Positions 47,603 to 57,508 of a stretch of DNA of 64,000 nucleotides are shown piece by piece. The notes below the pieces were generated by a model. That model was not told the origin of the DNA and ran no database searches. It saw only the letters and a list, made by a program, of their open reading frames with translations. The stretch comes from Bacillus_BD sp963765265 (GTDB taxonomy: Bacteria > Bacillota > Bacilli > Bacillales > Cytobacillaceae). The position numbers and the translations under genes were made by a program. Within the stretch, counting starts at the first letter, position 1, and every line of letters begins with the position of its first letter. The stretch lies in assembly GCA_963765265.1 (NCBI GenBank), contig CAVXVN010000004.1:1-64000 (forward strand). Reading direction: 5' to 3'.

Positions 47603-48141
47603 GTGAAAAGCAAAAAGGATTAACACTTGTGTATACAGGCAATGGAAAAGGAAAAACAACAGCCTCTTTAGGGTTAGCTCTTCGAGGAGTTGGTAGAGGA
47701 CTGAAAGTGAAAATCTATCAGTTTATCAAGTCACCTGAGCGTTCATATGGGGAACAAATTGCTCTAAAAAAGCTCGGGGTTGATATGGTCCAACTAGGAG
47801 TTGGGTTCACATGGACCAAAACACCGGAGGAACATAGAGAAGCCTTAAGGAAGGGATGGCCGAAAGCAAAGGAAGCGGTTATGAGTGGAGAGTATGATTT
47901 AGTTATTTTAGATGAACTCAATAATGCGTTAGCGATTGATAAATTTCCAATACATGATGTGTTGCCTCTAAACGAAGTCATACAGTTAATCAAAAATAAA
48001 CCTTCTCATGTTCATCTTGTTATTACCGGAAGAGATGCCAAGCAAGAAATCAAAGACATAGCGGATCTCGTTTCCATCATTGAACCTGAAAAACACTATT
48101 ATAATGAAGGAATACCAGCTGTTAAAGGAATCGAGTTTTAG
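47599..48141 (+). CDS. cobO: Corrinoid adenosyltransferase (CobO/BtuR)
   Basis: 180 residues starting at the ATGA overlap with cbiA. P-loop LVYTGNGKGKTTASLGLALR near residue 10, then VKIYQFIKSPERSYGE, LVILDELNNALAI and HLVITGRDAKQEI are standard for CobO/BtuR. It adds the adenosyl group to Co(I) corrinoids with ATP. With CbiA and CbiZ it indicates corrinoid salvage and remodelling. Confidence 0.93.
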   Translation: MSEKQKGLTLVYTGNGKGKTTASLGLALRGVGRGLKVKIYQFIKSPERSYGEQIALKKLGVDMVQLGVGFTWTKTPEEHREALRKGWPKAKEAVMSGEYDLVILDELNNALAIDKFPIHDVLPLNEVIQLIKNKPSHVHLVITGRDAKQEIKDIADLVSIIEPEKHYYNEGIPAVKGIEF

Positions 48142-48178
48142 AATTATAGGCTAGATTAACAGGTAAGGGAGTTTTGAT

Positions 48179-49008
48179 ATGAAACTAATATCCATTTGTC
48201 CAAGTAATACAGAATTAGTAGGTTACTTAGGGTTAACTTCTTCATTGATCGCAGTCGATAACTACTCAGATTGGCCGGAGGAAGTTTCGTCATTGCCAAG
48301 ACTAGGTTCAGATTTAAACATTGATATGGACAAAGTGGAAGAATTACAACCGGACTTAGTCTTAGCCTCTCTGTCTGTACCTGGGATGGAACGAAATATC
48401 GAAGAGTTAGAAAAACGAAAAATACCATATGTGATTGTCCCTAATCCGAAGACCTTAACGGAGGTAGGAGAAAGCTTGCTATTTGTTGGAGAAGTGACGA
48501 ATACTTCTGATGTAGCGGAACAATTATATGAGAAATACAATCAAATACTCGAAAAGTATCAATCTTTAAGCCAGCAAGTACAAAATCCAAAAACCCTTTA
48601 TTGGGAATGGTGGGCTAAACCTATTTTTACACCTGGAGCTACCAATTGGATAACCGAAATAAGTAAACTTGCAGGGGGAAGAAACGTATTTGACGATCGA
48701 GCCCGAAGCAAGTGTACAAACGGATTGGGAAGAGATCAAACGAAGAAATCCCGATGTGATTTGCGTGATCTGGGTGGGTGTACAGAAAGAAAACGTGAAA
48801 TCCAAAGGTCATCCTAAAACGCCCTGAAGCAGAACAAATGGAGGCCATTAAAAACAATCAGCTGTATATCTTAGAGGAACCATTATTTTGTAGACCTTCA
48901 CCCAGATTATTACTTGGTTTGAATAAGATAGCGAGTATCCTTCATCCAACTATTTATCCGGAATTTGATGAAAATAAGGATCCTTTATTAAATAGAGATG
49001 TTGAATGA
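48179..49008 (+). pseudogene. Second cobalamin-binding-type protein without signal peptide, two frameshifts
   Basis: ATG 48179 follows AAGGGAG. It starts directly with MKLISICPSNTELVGYLGLT, so no export signal is visible. The BtuF-like fold shows DNYSDWPEEVSSLPRLGSDL, QPDLVLASLSVPGME and LYWEWWAKPIFTPGATNWI. Near 48705 and 48810 the frame shifts; the remaining frames give QTDWEEIKRRNPDVICVIWV and LYILEEPLFCRPSPRLLLGL to the stop at 49008. It may bind B12 in the cytosol or sense it. Confidence 0.82.
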
Positions 49009-49112
49009 TACATGCATTGGCTGCACGGGGAAATATGCTAAATAGGTATTAGATCTACAAATGAAACCTCTTAGGTATTAATATTAGAGGTTATAAAATA
49101 GATTAAGTAATC

Positions 49113-49145
49113 GTAGACGTCCAAAGAAAGGCGTCTATTTTTTTC
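49113..49145 (+). terminator. Terminator at the end of the B12 region
   Basis: TAGACG, loop, CGTCTA and T7 at 105 bp after the last B12 gene. Confidence 0.82.
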
Positions 49146-49217
49146 TAACTCATCTACCATTTCTTGAAACTTTTTCCAAAAGAAACAGTATATAATAGTA
49201 AAAAGGCGGTGATAGAT

Positions 49218-50459
49218 GTGAAAAAGGCAATTGTTCTATTGATCGTGATCAGTTTCTTTGTTGTGGCTGCTGGATGTGGTAATAACATGGATCAGAGTAG
49301 CTTGGAGATTTCGGACAACGTAGAATTTGGAGAAAAGGATTATGAGAAAATCGTCTCCTCGAACAATGGATTGGGCTTAACCTGGCTTTCCGAGGCAGAA
49401 CCAAATAAGGATGGCAATATTTTTATTTCACCTACAAGTTTATTTATGGCTTTATCGATGGTGTATAACGGTGCTGATGGTGTGACGAAAGATGAAATAG
49501 CCAAGGTGTTGCAGGTAGAAGGAATCGAGGCAAAAAAGTTGAATCAGGCAAACGCCTCCCTCATGAATCTATTTCATCGTTCTTCAAAACAGGTTCAGCT
49601 TAATGTCGCAAACTCGATTTGGTTAAACGAAAAATATCATTTTCAAACTGAATTTGCTCAGAATAACAAAGATTACTACAACGCGGAAATACAGGAAATT
49701 GATATCAATGATAGTGGATCTCCTAAAATGATCAATAATTGGGTAAAAGATAAGACGAACGGAAAGATTGGGGAAATAGTAGAATCTCCTTTAGATCCTG
49801 ATCTGGTGACCGTCCTTATTAACGCGATTTATTTTAAAGGAGATTGGAAATACGAGTTTGATAAAAGTCAAACAGAGGATCGACCCTTTTATTCGGCAGA
49901 CGGAACCACCAAGAGCATCCCGCTCATGACTCTGCACGAAAAATTGGCCTATATGGAAAATGAAAACCTTCAGGCCGTTTCTCTACCCTATGGGGAAGAA
50001 AATGAAATGAGCATGAATGTATTTTTACCAAAAGAAAACATTAGTTTAGAGGAATTTAAAAATAAGCTAACCTATGAAAACTGGCAGAAGTGGACTTCAG
50101 AATTCCAAGAAAGAGAAGGGACAGTACTACTCCCAAAATTTAAGTTGGAATACGAAGCATCTTTAAAGGAAACGCTGCAAAAGCTTGGCATGACCACAGC
50201 CTTTACAAAAGGGGCCAATTTCAGCAAGATGATTCAAGAAGACGACCCGTTATGGATTAGCCAAGTAAAACAAAAAACTTTTATTGATGTGAATGAAGAG
50301 GGAACAGAAGCCGCCGCAGCGACATCTGTAGAAATGGTGACTGAATCATTCAATATGGACGGCCCCTTCCAAATGGAAGTCAATCGGCCATTTATTATCA
50401 CCATAATCGAAAATAAATCGGATAATATCCTATTTATTGGTGCGATTAACAATCCGTAA
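49218..50459 (+). CDS. Serpin (serine protease inhibitor) lipoprotein
   Basis: 413 residues from GTG 49218 behind AAGGCGGTGA. A lipoprotein signal (IVLLIVISFFVVAAGCGNN) anchors it outside. The serpin fold shows NIFISPTSLFMALSMVYNGA, NSIWLNEKYHF, VTVLINAIYFKGDWKYEFDK and LPKFKLEYE. The hinge of the reactive loop reads EEGTEAAAATSVEM, the pattern of inhibitory serpins, and is followed by the family end RPFIITIIENKSDNILFIGA. By counting from the hinge, P1-P1' would be Glu-Ser, which suggests a Glu-specific protease target (inference). Confidence 0.93.
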   Translation: MKKAIVLLIVISFFVVAAGCGNNMDQSSLEISDNVEFGEKDYEKIVSSNNGLGLTWLSEAEPNKDGNIFISPTSLFMALSMVYNGADGVTKDEIAKVLQVEGIEAKKLNQANASLMNLFHRSSKQVQLNVANSIWLNEKYHFQTEFAQNNKDYYNAEIQEIDINDSGSPKMINNWVKDKTNGKIGEIVESPLDPDLVTVLINAIYFKGDWKYEFDKSQTEDRPFYSADGTTKSIPLMTLHEKLAYMENENLQAVSLPYGEENEMSMNVFLPKENISLEEFKNKLTYENWQKWTSEFQEREGTVLLPKFKLEYEASLKETLQKLGMTTAFTKGANFSKMIQEDDPLWISQVKQKTFIDVNEEGTEAAAATSVEMVTESFNMDGPFQMEVNRPFIITIIENKSDNILFIGAINNP

Positions 50460-50617
50460 AGTTTGCTTATAACCCATTTAAAATGAAAGTAGTTTAAGAA
50501 GACTAGGTACACTATTTGAATGAAGTCATACTTGTATTTGGGTAAAACGAGGCTATCAGATTCGATGATTAGTCTCTTTTTTATGGAGGTTAATGTGTAA
50601 TAGTGATTCACCCCAAT

Positions 50618-50646
50618 AAAAAAGCATCCGATTATTCGGATGCATA
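50618..50646 (-). terminator. Terminator of the small ORF at 50632
   Basis: On the minus strand: GCATCCG, loop, CGGATGC followed by TTTTTTA. It overlaps the 3' end of the ORF. Confidence 0.82.
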
Positions 50647-50841
50647 CTTAATTATTCCTTGTAAATAAACTGAGTATTCTCTCTGTACATATTCTCTTAA
50701 TTTAATTTTTTTTTCTGTTTCTAATATTCTAACCAATTCTTGAATCTCTTTTTCATCTTCTTTTGTAGTAGGAACCTCTAATGAAAACAAATTACCTCGA
50801 CTACTATTTAGTAACTTCTTTAATAACTCAACCTTATTCAT
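50632..50841 (-). CDS. Small charged protein of unknown function
   Basis: 69 residues behind AAAGGAGATTACCC. It is rich in Lys and Glu and mostly helical (MNKVELLKKLLNSSRGN; KEIQELVRILETEKKIKLRE). No signal or domain is recognised. It is the first of three small minus-strand ORFs in this interval (50632, 50982, 51447). Confidence 0.6.
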   Translation of the reverse strand: MNKVELLKKLLNSSRGNLFSLEVPTTKEDEKEIQELVRILETEKKIKLREYVQREYSVYLQGIIKYASE

Positions 50842-50981
50842 ATGGGTAATCTCCTTTATCTAATATATTCGACATAAAGGCGACTTTTTCCTTGGAATAT
50901 CTTAAATTGTTTCAAGTTTCCTACTTTCCACTAAAAGAATCTGATTACGGATACTATGACAGGAATGTGGTACTTTTTTCA

Positions 50982-51164
50982 TTAGCTTTTTAAATAACTA
51001 CTTTCTACCAATCTAATCATATCACGACCTGATGTCTTTTCTGTTTCATGATAACCTTCTTCATCACGCAAACTCAAGTACCAGCTACTATTTTCATCTT
51101 CATTTAATCGATATAACTTATTGGTAAAGACATTTGTATAAAAATCTCCATTTCTTAGCCTCAT
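50982..51164 (-). CDS. Small protein of unknown function
   Basis: 60 residues with AAAGGGGGGATC upstream. The sequence (MRLRNGDFYTNVFTNKLYRL, then WYLSLRDEEGYHETEKTSGR) looks like a small beta-type domain. There is no known family. It lies next to two other small ORFs on the same strand. Confidence 0.6.
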   Translation of the reverse strand: MRLRNGDFYTNVFTNKLYRLNEDENSSWYLSLRDEEGYHETEKTSGRDMIRLVESSYLKS

Positions 51165-51446
51165 ACGATCCCCCCTTTAATGTATCTAAACTGTATTATG
51201 CCCAAAATATCGACCTGGAGCCATTAGACAAATATAGTCCAAAAATTCTGGATATAAAGGGGAAAGTCGTGAAAATGAGAATCTAGGCGGTCGGGACAAA
51301 GCCTGGATCCTTGTGTGTTAAGTAAGGAGTGCGGGCAACGGAAATTTGTCTTCTTCCACTTACGAAGCAGGTTAGTACAATAAGAAAAGATTACAAAAAA
51401 GAGCATCTATACTGAAATAATCACTTTAATTTATATGTATTATTTT

Positions 51447-51614
51447 TTAAAAAGTATAGGAGTCCTTGATTTCTTTAGCGTTCTTTAGTTCCCTTAGCAT
51501 TTCTTTGATAAACCCTACTTGTTCCTCGGTAATAATAAAATCTCTAAGACGATCCTCAAAATGAGTAATACGTCTATCCAACTCCTCTAAAGTAAGATTA
51601 ACAGTATTTTTCAT
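51447..51614 (-). CDS. Small coiled-coil protein of unknown function
   Basis: 55 residues from ATG 51614 behind AGAGGAGTTGGTAGG. It reads KNTVNLTLEELDRRITHFED and then RLRDFIITEEQVGFIKEMLR: amphipathic helices with a regular charge pattern. No function is recognised. The clear Shine-Dalgarno site and a clean frame support a real gene. Confidence 0.55.
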   Translation of the reverse strand: MKNTVNLTLEELDRRITHFEDRLRDFIITEEQVGFIKEMLRELKNAKEIKDSYTF

Positions 51615-52209
51615 AAACCTACCAACTCCTCTTCATAAATTTGTAAATAATTAATCAATATCATGGTAGAAAAATAGTAATAATTTTCAGCCTATTGATT
51701 TAAACAGGAATCACCTGACATTTTTATTATACAACACTTTAATGTTATCTGAATATACAAAAATTGAATATTTTTTGAACATTTACATTATTTTTAATCA
51801 TTAGATTTAATTAAGACAAGAGATAAGTAAAAGGAGGGATGATCCTCCTTTTTTTGGTCTACAAAGACTTTCTTTTGAAGTCTTGGGTTGTATTAAACGG
51901 GTGTTTTGTTGTTAATGAAATTTACATTTACAACTACTAGTTATATAGGTCTTAAGTTTCTTCGAAATCCTTTTAATTATGTCTAAATTCACATCCTTGA
52001 AATGAATTTAGCAAAAATCCGTCCATATTAGTAGTTAATAAGCACCTACTTTTTCTGGCGGTATGAGTTATTTTGGATAACACCCTTCAATACTGGTTAA
52101 ATTTTACTAATTTTTAAAATTTACGGTTAATTAATGTTCTATTAATCTACTGAACATACTCTATGCCTATAATTCAAAATAGTAAAGAAAATACTAGGAG
52201 GCGCTAAAT
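51615..52209. other. Long AT-rich intergenic region
   Basis: A strong hairpin AAAAGGAGG/CCTCCTTTTTTT lies at 51829-51856 with no obvious gene before it on the + strand. The rest is AT-rich and shows no coding signal. The promoter of the PHP gene should lie at about 52100-52190 but is not assigned. Confidence 0.55.
51829..51856 (+). terminator. Orphan terminator
   Basis: AAAAGGAGG, GATGAT, CCTCCTTTTTTT. A + strand terminator without an upstream protein gene; it could end a small RNA. Confidence 0.7.
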
Positions 52210-53752
52210 ATGGGATCTAAAATGAAAAAGAAAGCAATTCCTTTAATCGCAACAACGGTTCTGGCAACCACCGCTTTTACAGCTCAAGCCTTTATCAATG
52301 ATGGCAACGATCAAAAAGTAGAAGCCCAAGAATTTTCAAAGGAAGAATCAAAACAAAATAATTCAACTTGGCTATCAGGAGACCATCACGTACATAGTGA
52401 GTGGAGTGTTGGCTGGGACAACTCTACAAATCCTCCAACACCAATCCGAGCTGGAGATGCTATTTATCCAATTGTGAAAAACGCGGAAAAAGCAAAAGAA
52501 TATGGACTTGATTGGGTGATGACAACAGATCATGGAGGTCCTAACCATTCTAAGGTGAACTTAGAACAAGCCTATCCTGAATTATTAAAATCTCGTGCAG
52601 CTGTTCCTGAAGTTCTTCAGTTCTATGGAATGGAGTTTGATACGCCTGCAGCTGACCATAGTACATTAATGATTCCAAAAGTTGATAATGAATCACAAAT
52701 ACTTTTTGACATCGAGAGCAAGTTCAATAAACGTGAACCATTTCCAAACGATAATAGCAGAGATACGGAGTCCACAATGATCGAAGCCCTTAACTATATG
52801 AAATCACTGGATGAGGATGAGCAGCCAATTCATATTGCCCATCATGCTTCACGTTCAGCAACAGGTGATGGTGTTTGGGGACAAGATACACCACAGGAGT
52901 TCCGTAATTGGAACGATACAGCTCCTAACATTTCCATTGGAATGGAAGGCGCTCCTGGTCACCAGGCTACCGCTATCAATCCTGATGGCTCTCAAGACCC
53001 TAAAGGTGCTCGTGGATCATATGGAAACTACCCGACATTAGGCGGATTTGACCAAATGACGGCAAAAGTTGGCGGACTATGGGATTCTATGCTTGGTGAA
53101 GGAAGACACTGGTGGATTACAGCTACTTCTGACTCGCATGTTAACTGGCGTGATGGCGGCGGTGATTTCTGGCCTGGTGAATATTCTAAAACCTATGTAA
53201 AAGCTGAGAAGGACTATGCTGATATCATGGAAAGCATTCGTAATGGGAATGTATTTGTTACAACAGGTGACCTTATCTCTGAACTTGATGTGAAAGTTCA
53301 AGCTGGTGGAAAATCACCTTGGTTTGCGAAATCCAAAGGAAATTCAGCAACAATTGGTGAAACTCTTAACTTTACCAGGAAAGAATGCTAAAGATGTAAC
53401 AGTAACGATTCGCATTAAAGATCCAAACGCTGCAAATACCCATGGAGATAAACCAAAAGTTGACCATGTGGATTTAATTATGGGTGAGGTTACTGGAAAG
53501 GTAGAAGATCGTTCAACTGCAACGAACCCGACTACGAAAGTCGTTAAAACGTTCACAGAAAAAGATTGGAAGAAAAATGGGGAATACATCGAGATTACTC
53601 ATACGTTAAAAGATGTTGATAAAGACAGTTATATCCGTTTACGTGGAACAAATACAGAGCAAACAGAACCTGAAATTGATCCTCGTGGAGAAGATCCATG
53701 GACTGACCTTTGGTTCTACTCTAACCCAGTGTTTATCAAGACTGCAAAGTAA
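52210..53752 (+). pseudogene. Secreted PHP-domain phosphoesterase-like protein, one frameshift
   Basis: About 513 residues joined, behind ACTAGGAGGCGC. A Sec signal (IPLIATTVLATTAFTAQAF; likely cleavage after about residue 26) is followed by a PHP metal-binding domain: GDHHVHSEWSVGWD, MTTDHGGPNH, QFYGMEFDTP, PIHIAHHASRS and TATSDSHVNW supply the His/Asp ligands. A beta-rich C-terminal domain follows. Near 53380 the frame changes from NFTRKEC to LPGKNAKDVTVTIRIKDPN. It would cleave phosphoesters outside the cell; the substrate is unknown. Confidence 0.82.
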
Positions 53753-53772
53753 GTTTTATATAATGAAATATA

Positions 53773-53800
53773 ACGGGGAGATTTAAGTCTCCTCGTTTTT
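53773..53800 (+). terminator. Terminator of the PHP phosphoesterase gene
   Basis: CGGGGAGA, TTTAAG, TCTCCTCG then TTTTT. Confidence 0.87.
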
Positions 53801-53851
53801 CATTATTTTTCAACAACAGAGAAAGCTACAATTTAAAATGGAGTGAATTCT

Positions 53852-54904
53852 ATGAAAAAGCTATGTTTATTAATGATGCTATTATTTTCGATAACCTCTA
53901 TACTATCTCCTTCTGCTTTCGCACATACTAATAACAGTGAAGGATACTCCCTTATTGAAGTGAATGGGAACAACCTTGATTACGAACTAAAACTTGACCT
54001 CACAGAACTTGGCCATTCAATGAATAAAGAAATGGATAATCAGCAATTGTTTGACACGAAAATAGTTCAGGATTATATCAATTCCCATATCGAGCTTTAT
54101 TCAGATAGTGTAAAAGTAGAAGGAACGATCGGAAAAACGGATGTTGAAACGATAAATGACCGACAGTTTGCAGTGATTAACCTGAACTATAAACTGGAGA
54201 ATAAACCGGAAAAACTAGTCTTAGATTATAATATATTTATGGATGATTCCGACCCAAGTCATGCCAATTATGCAACAATCAAATTAGATGGAAAACAGCA
54301 AGAGTCGGTTCTTTCGTACGAATCAAGGGAACTTGCAATAGGAGAAGTTACCTTTATGCAATCAGCGACGCAGTTTCTATTGCTTGGCTTAGAGCATATC
54401 TTTACTGGATATGATCATATTCTGTTTGTTATTAGCTTATTATTTGGAGCTAAGACATTCAAAAACATTCTATCTTTGGTTACTGCTTTTACGATCGCTC
54501 ATAGTATAACCTTGATCCTTGCCACGTTAGATATTGTACAATTACCTGGCAGATTTATAGAATCCGCCATTGCCTTGAGTATTATATACGTAGCACTCAT
54601 AAATATTTTTAACCCTGACTCAAAACACCAGCCATGGCTTGCCTTCGGTTTTGGGCTTATCCATGGATTCGGTTTTGCAGGAATACTCTCAGAAATGCGA
54701 CTTGATGGAAGCCAATTAGCTACATCACTATTATCGTTCAATATCGGTATAGAAATTGGACAGATCATCATTGTTTCACTAGTATTTCCTATCATCCTAT
54801 GGCTAAGGAAATTCACATTCAAACCTGTTAAATGGGTCATTCCAGGAACATCAGTAGCCATCTTAGCATTCGGCCTAATTTGGTTTATTGAAAGAGCTTT
54901 TTAA
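53852..54904 (+). CDS. HupE/UreJ-type membrane protein
   Basis: About 350 residues from ATG 53852 behind ATGGAGTG. A signal peptide (LCLLMMLLFSITSILSPSAFA) leads into an extracellular domain (about 25-165). It is followed by six or seven membrane helices with the HupE signature LLGLEHIFTGYDHILFVISL, TIAHSITLIL, GFGLIHGFGFAGILSEM and SFNIGIEIGQ. Such proteins are thought to transport nickel or cobalt, or support metal or phosphate metabolism. The exact substrate is unclear. Confidence 0.85.
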   Translation: MKKLCLLMMLLFSITSILSPSAFAHTNNSEGYSLIEVNGNNLDYELKLDLTELGHSMNKEMDNQQLFDTKIVQDYINSHIELYSDSVKVEGTIGKTDVETINDRQFAVINLNYKLENKPEKLVLDYNIFMDDSDPSHANYATIKLDGKQQESVLSYESRELAIGEVTFMQSATQFLLLGLEHIFTGYDHILFVISLLFGAKTFKNILSLVTAFTIAHSITLILATLDIVQLPGRFIESAIALSIIYVALINIFNPDSKHQPWLAFGFGLIHGFGFAGILSEMRLDGSQLATSLLSFNIGIEIGQIIIVSLVFPIILWLRKFTFKPVKWVIPGTSVAILAFGLIWFIERAF

Positions 54905-55269
54905 CAAAGCTATCACTTCTTAAAATGATACGCAGGGACGGTTTTTCTGTTTCTTTTTTAGCGAGGGAGGTCAGATTCCTCAGGTTGCAGGTAACAGATG
55001 CCATTCAGATCATGGATGGTGTTTGTTACCTTTTTTCAACAGTCGGGCGATATTGTGGTGCAACTCCTTTAAAGAAAATTAGATCTCTATGCTAAATTTT
55101 AAATAGGAATGTGAGATAAGGTTGTACATATATATAATTCAGTATGAGGCTTATCTGAATTTACCAAGCCCCGAATTATTAATACTTAGGCATCTATTCA
55201 GAGATGAATTATGTGGAACTAAAATATTGAAAAATAACAAAGCATATCCGAGAAATCTCAGATATGCTT
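54905..55269. other. Intergenic region with short repeats
   Basis: GCAGGGACGGTTTTTCTGTTTC matches 42141. GGTAACAGATGCCAT...ATGGTGTTTGTTACC near 54990-55032 is an imperfect hairpin with a T-run, a likely terminator for HupE. AGCATATC...GATATGCTTT at 55242-55270 is a terminator for the convergent MFS gene. Confidence 0.6.
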
Positions 55270-56760
55270 TCATTCTAAATACGCATGAATAATAATGTAA
55301 AAAAATCTGTTAGGTGGTTGACTTTGACTTTTTTGAATTATTGTTTTTTTAGGCATAAAGCATGCAACAATTAACGCCACAAAAGATAAAACTAACATGA
55401 ATACATAGGCATCACTTGAGCCAAAGATAGAAGCTAATGCCTCAAGTTGCTTAGCTGAAATGTTTTCATTTTCCATAGATAGCTGCGAGGCATGTGAAGT
55501 TGCTTGAATTGTATACACTGTGATGACAACTGCTGTTCCAATAGCACCTGCTAATTGGCGAACGGTATTATTTACTGCTGAACCATGTGAACCCAATTCT
55601 CTTGGTAAAGCATTCAACCCTGCTGTATTTAAAGGCATAGAAATAAAGCTTAATCCAATTCGTAAAATACAGGTGCGAACCATTAAATACATATAGGTTG
55701 TGGATTCAGTTAAATCAATTACTCCCCACATGGAAATAATGATAAATAGTAAACCAGTAATAAAGAGTGGTTTAGCACCGTACTTATCATACATTCTACC
55801 TGTGACAGGTGATAAGAAGGCATTAATCACAGCTCCGGGTAATAAAAGTAAACCTGCCTCAAAAGCTGTAAAACCTCGTCCATCCTGCAAGTAAATGGGT
55901 AAAAGGATTAAATCCGCATACATAATCATCGTAATTAGGATGTTGATGAACGATGTAAGAGTGAAAATTTTATACTTAAATACGGATAAATTTAATAAAG
56001 GATCATTGGATTTTATTTGACGTAAACAGAATAGAGTCGTAACGAATAGCCCGACGATAATTGTTGTAATAACAATGGGATCATCCCATCCCTTGCTTCC
56101 TGCACTACTAAATCCAAATAAAATACATCCAAAACCAATCGTTGATAAAATGACACTTGCGATATCTAATCTCGCTTTTGTTGTTTCTGCAACATTCATT
56201 AAATATTTAAACGCAAGAACAATGACGATTAATATAAATGGGGCTAACCCAATAAATAGCCATCTCCATGATAAATATTCAATAATAAAACCAGATAATG
56301 TAGGAGCGATGGCTGGCGCAAAAATTATCGCAAAGCCAATTTTCCCCATAATACTTCCACGCTTTTCGCTAGGATATAAATATAAAATAACTGTCATCAT
56401 TAGAGGCATAATAATTCCAGCACCAATGGCTTGAATCATTCTTCCCGTTAACAGCATGCCAAAATTCATTGCACAGGCACAAAGTACAGACCCGATGAAC
56501 AAAAAGAACATCGAGCTAATAAATAGCTGCCTTGTTGTAAAACGTTTCATTAAAAACGCTGTAATCGGTACTAAAACACCGTTTACTAGCATAAAGCCTG
56601 TTGATAACCATTGTACAGTTGCAGCTGTGACATCAAATATGTTCATTAAACTACTCAGTGCAACATTTAATAGAGTTTGATTTAAGGTTGATAAAAAACA
56701 ACCTGCAATCAGAATAATTAATAAGATTTTTTTATTTTTTTCTGTGATTTCCTTATTCAT
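55270..56760 (-). CDS. DHA2-type MFS multidrug efflux transporter
   Basis: 496 residues with about 14 membrane helices. DHA2 features are LNVALSSLMNIFDVTAATVQ with WLSTGFMLVNGVLVPITAFL, FIGSVLCACAMNFGMLLTGR and the motif C-like LFGFSSAGSKGW region; AGLLLLPGAVINAFLSPVTG is also typical of EmrB/QacA-type drug/H+ antiporters. The start is preceded by AAAGGGGTTTATG. A TetR gene is divergent 171 bp away and probably represses it. Confidence 0.9.
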   Translation of the reverse strand: MNKEITEKNKKILLIILIAGCFLSTLNQTLLNVALSSLMNIFDVTAATVQWLSTGFMLVNGVLVPITAFLMKRFTTRQLFISSMFFLFIGSVLCACAMNFGMLLTGRMIQAIGAGIIMPLMMTVILYLYPSEKRGSIMGKIGFAIIFAPAIAPTLSGFIIEYLSWRWLFIGLAPFILIVIVLAFKYLMNVAETTKARLDIASVILSTIGFGCILFGFSSAGSKGWDDPIVITTIIVGLFVTTLFCLRQIKSNDPLLNLSVFKYKIFTLTSFINILITMIMYADLILLPIYLQDGRGFTAFEAGLLLLPGAVINAFLSPVTGRMYDKYGAKPLFITGLLFIIISMWGVIDLTESTTYMYLMVRTCILRIGLSFISMPLNTAGLNALPRELGSHGSAVNNTVRQLAGAIGTAVVITVYTIQATSHASQLSMENENISAKQLEALASIFGSSDAYVFMLVLSFVALIVACFMPKKTIIQKSQSQPPNRFFYIIIHAYLE

Positions 56761-56931
56761 TCATAAACCCCTTTATTCTAAACTTGTATTCTAGACATTG
56801 TGTCGATAAAATACATAGTAACAAAACGATATGTTTCTGACCATGAACAGTTTTTTTGAAAATGTTTACTACTCGACATAGAGAATCGTATTGTTGAGAA
56901 AATGAAAGGAAAATCGATAAAGGAGTTTAAA

Positions 56932-57489
56932 ATGTCTACAATTAAAAAAGAAGATCCTCGTACAATACGGTCAAGAGAAATGTTTAAAAATGCTGTCTTT
57001 TCGCTTCTTTCAGAGGACTACAAAATTTCAAATTTAACAGTTCAAAAAGTCGCAGCTCAAGCAGGATTAAATCGGACAACCTTTTACTTGCATTATCAGG
57101 ATATTCAAGATTTACTAACGCAAATCACCGATGAGATTTTAAAGGAGCTTTCTGATAAAATTGTTGCTTTAATACAGGCAAAAGATTTATCAGAAAAACA
57201 ACAGCTAACACAATTTCTTGATTATTTATATATCCATCGAAATTATTTACTTATTTTATTTTCAATGAATCAGTTTGAGGAGCAATTGTTTCTATTATTA
57301 AAGCAATTAGTAGAAACAAGAAGGAAGAATAGCAAGGAGGATTTACCTGCGGATTATGTTGCGATTGATATTAAAACAGCCTCATTGGTAGGCATTATCA
57401 TGTGGTGGATGAGGAATGGGCTTCATTTTAGTTCAGATTATATTGCAAATCAAATTTATTTATTGTACAAAGTGGGTCCATCCAGTTAG
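56932..57489 (+). CDS. TetR/AcrR family regulator
   Basis: About 185 residues from ATG 56932 behind AAAGGAG. The N-terminal helix-turn-helix reads TIRSREMFKNAVFSLLSEDY and VQKVAAQAGLNRTTFYLHYQ. The C-terminal ligand-binding half is helical with a TetR_C-type segment KTASLVGIIMWWMRNGL. It is divergent from the MFS efflux gene; repression of that pump is inferred. The GNAT start follows closely, so it may be co-transcribed. Confidence 0.88.
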   Translation: MSTIKKEDPRTIRSREMFKNAVFSLLSEDYKISNLTVQKVAAQAGLNRTTFYLHYQDIQDLLTQITDEILKELSDKIVALIQAKDLSEKQQLTQFLDYLYIHRNYLLILFSMNQFEEQLFLLLKQLVETRRKNSKEDLPADYVAIDIKTASLVGIIMWWMRNGLHFSSDYIANQIYLLYKVGPSS

Positions 57490-57508
57490 GAAAGGGGTTA
57501 TAGACAAG

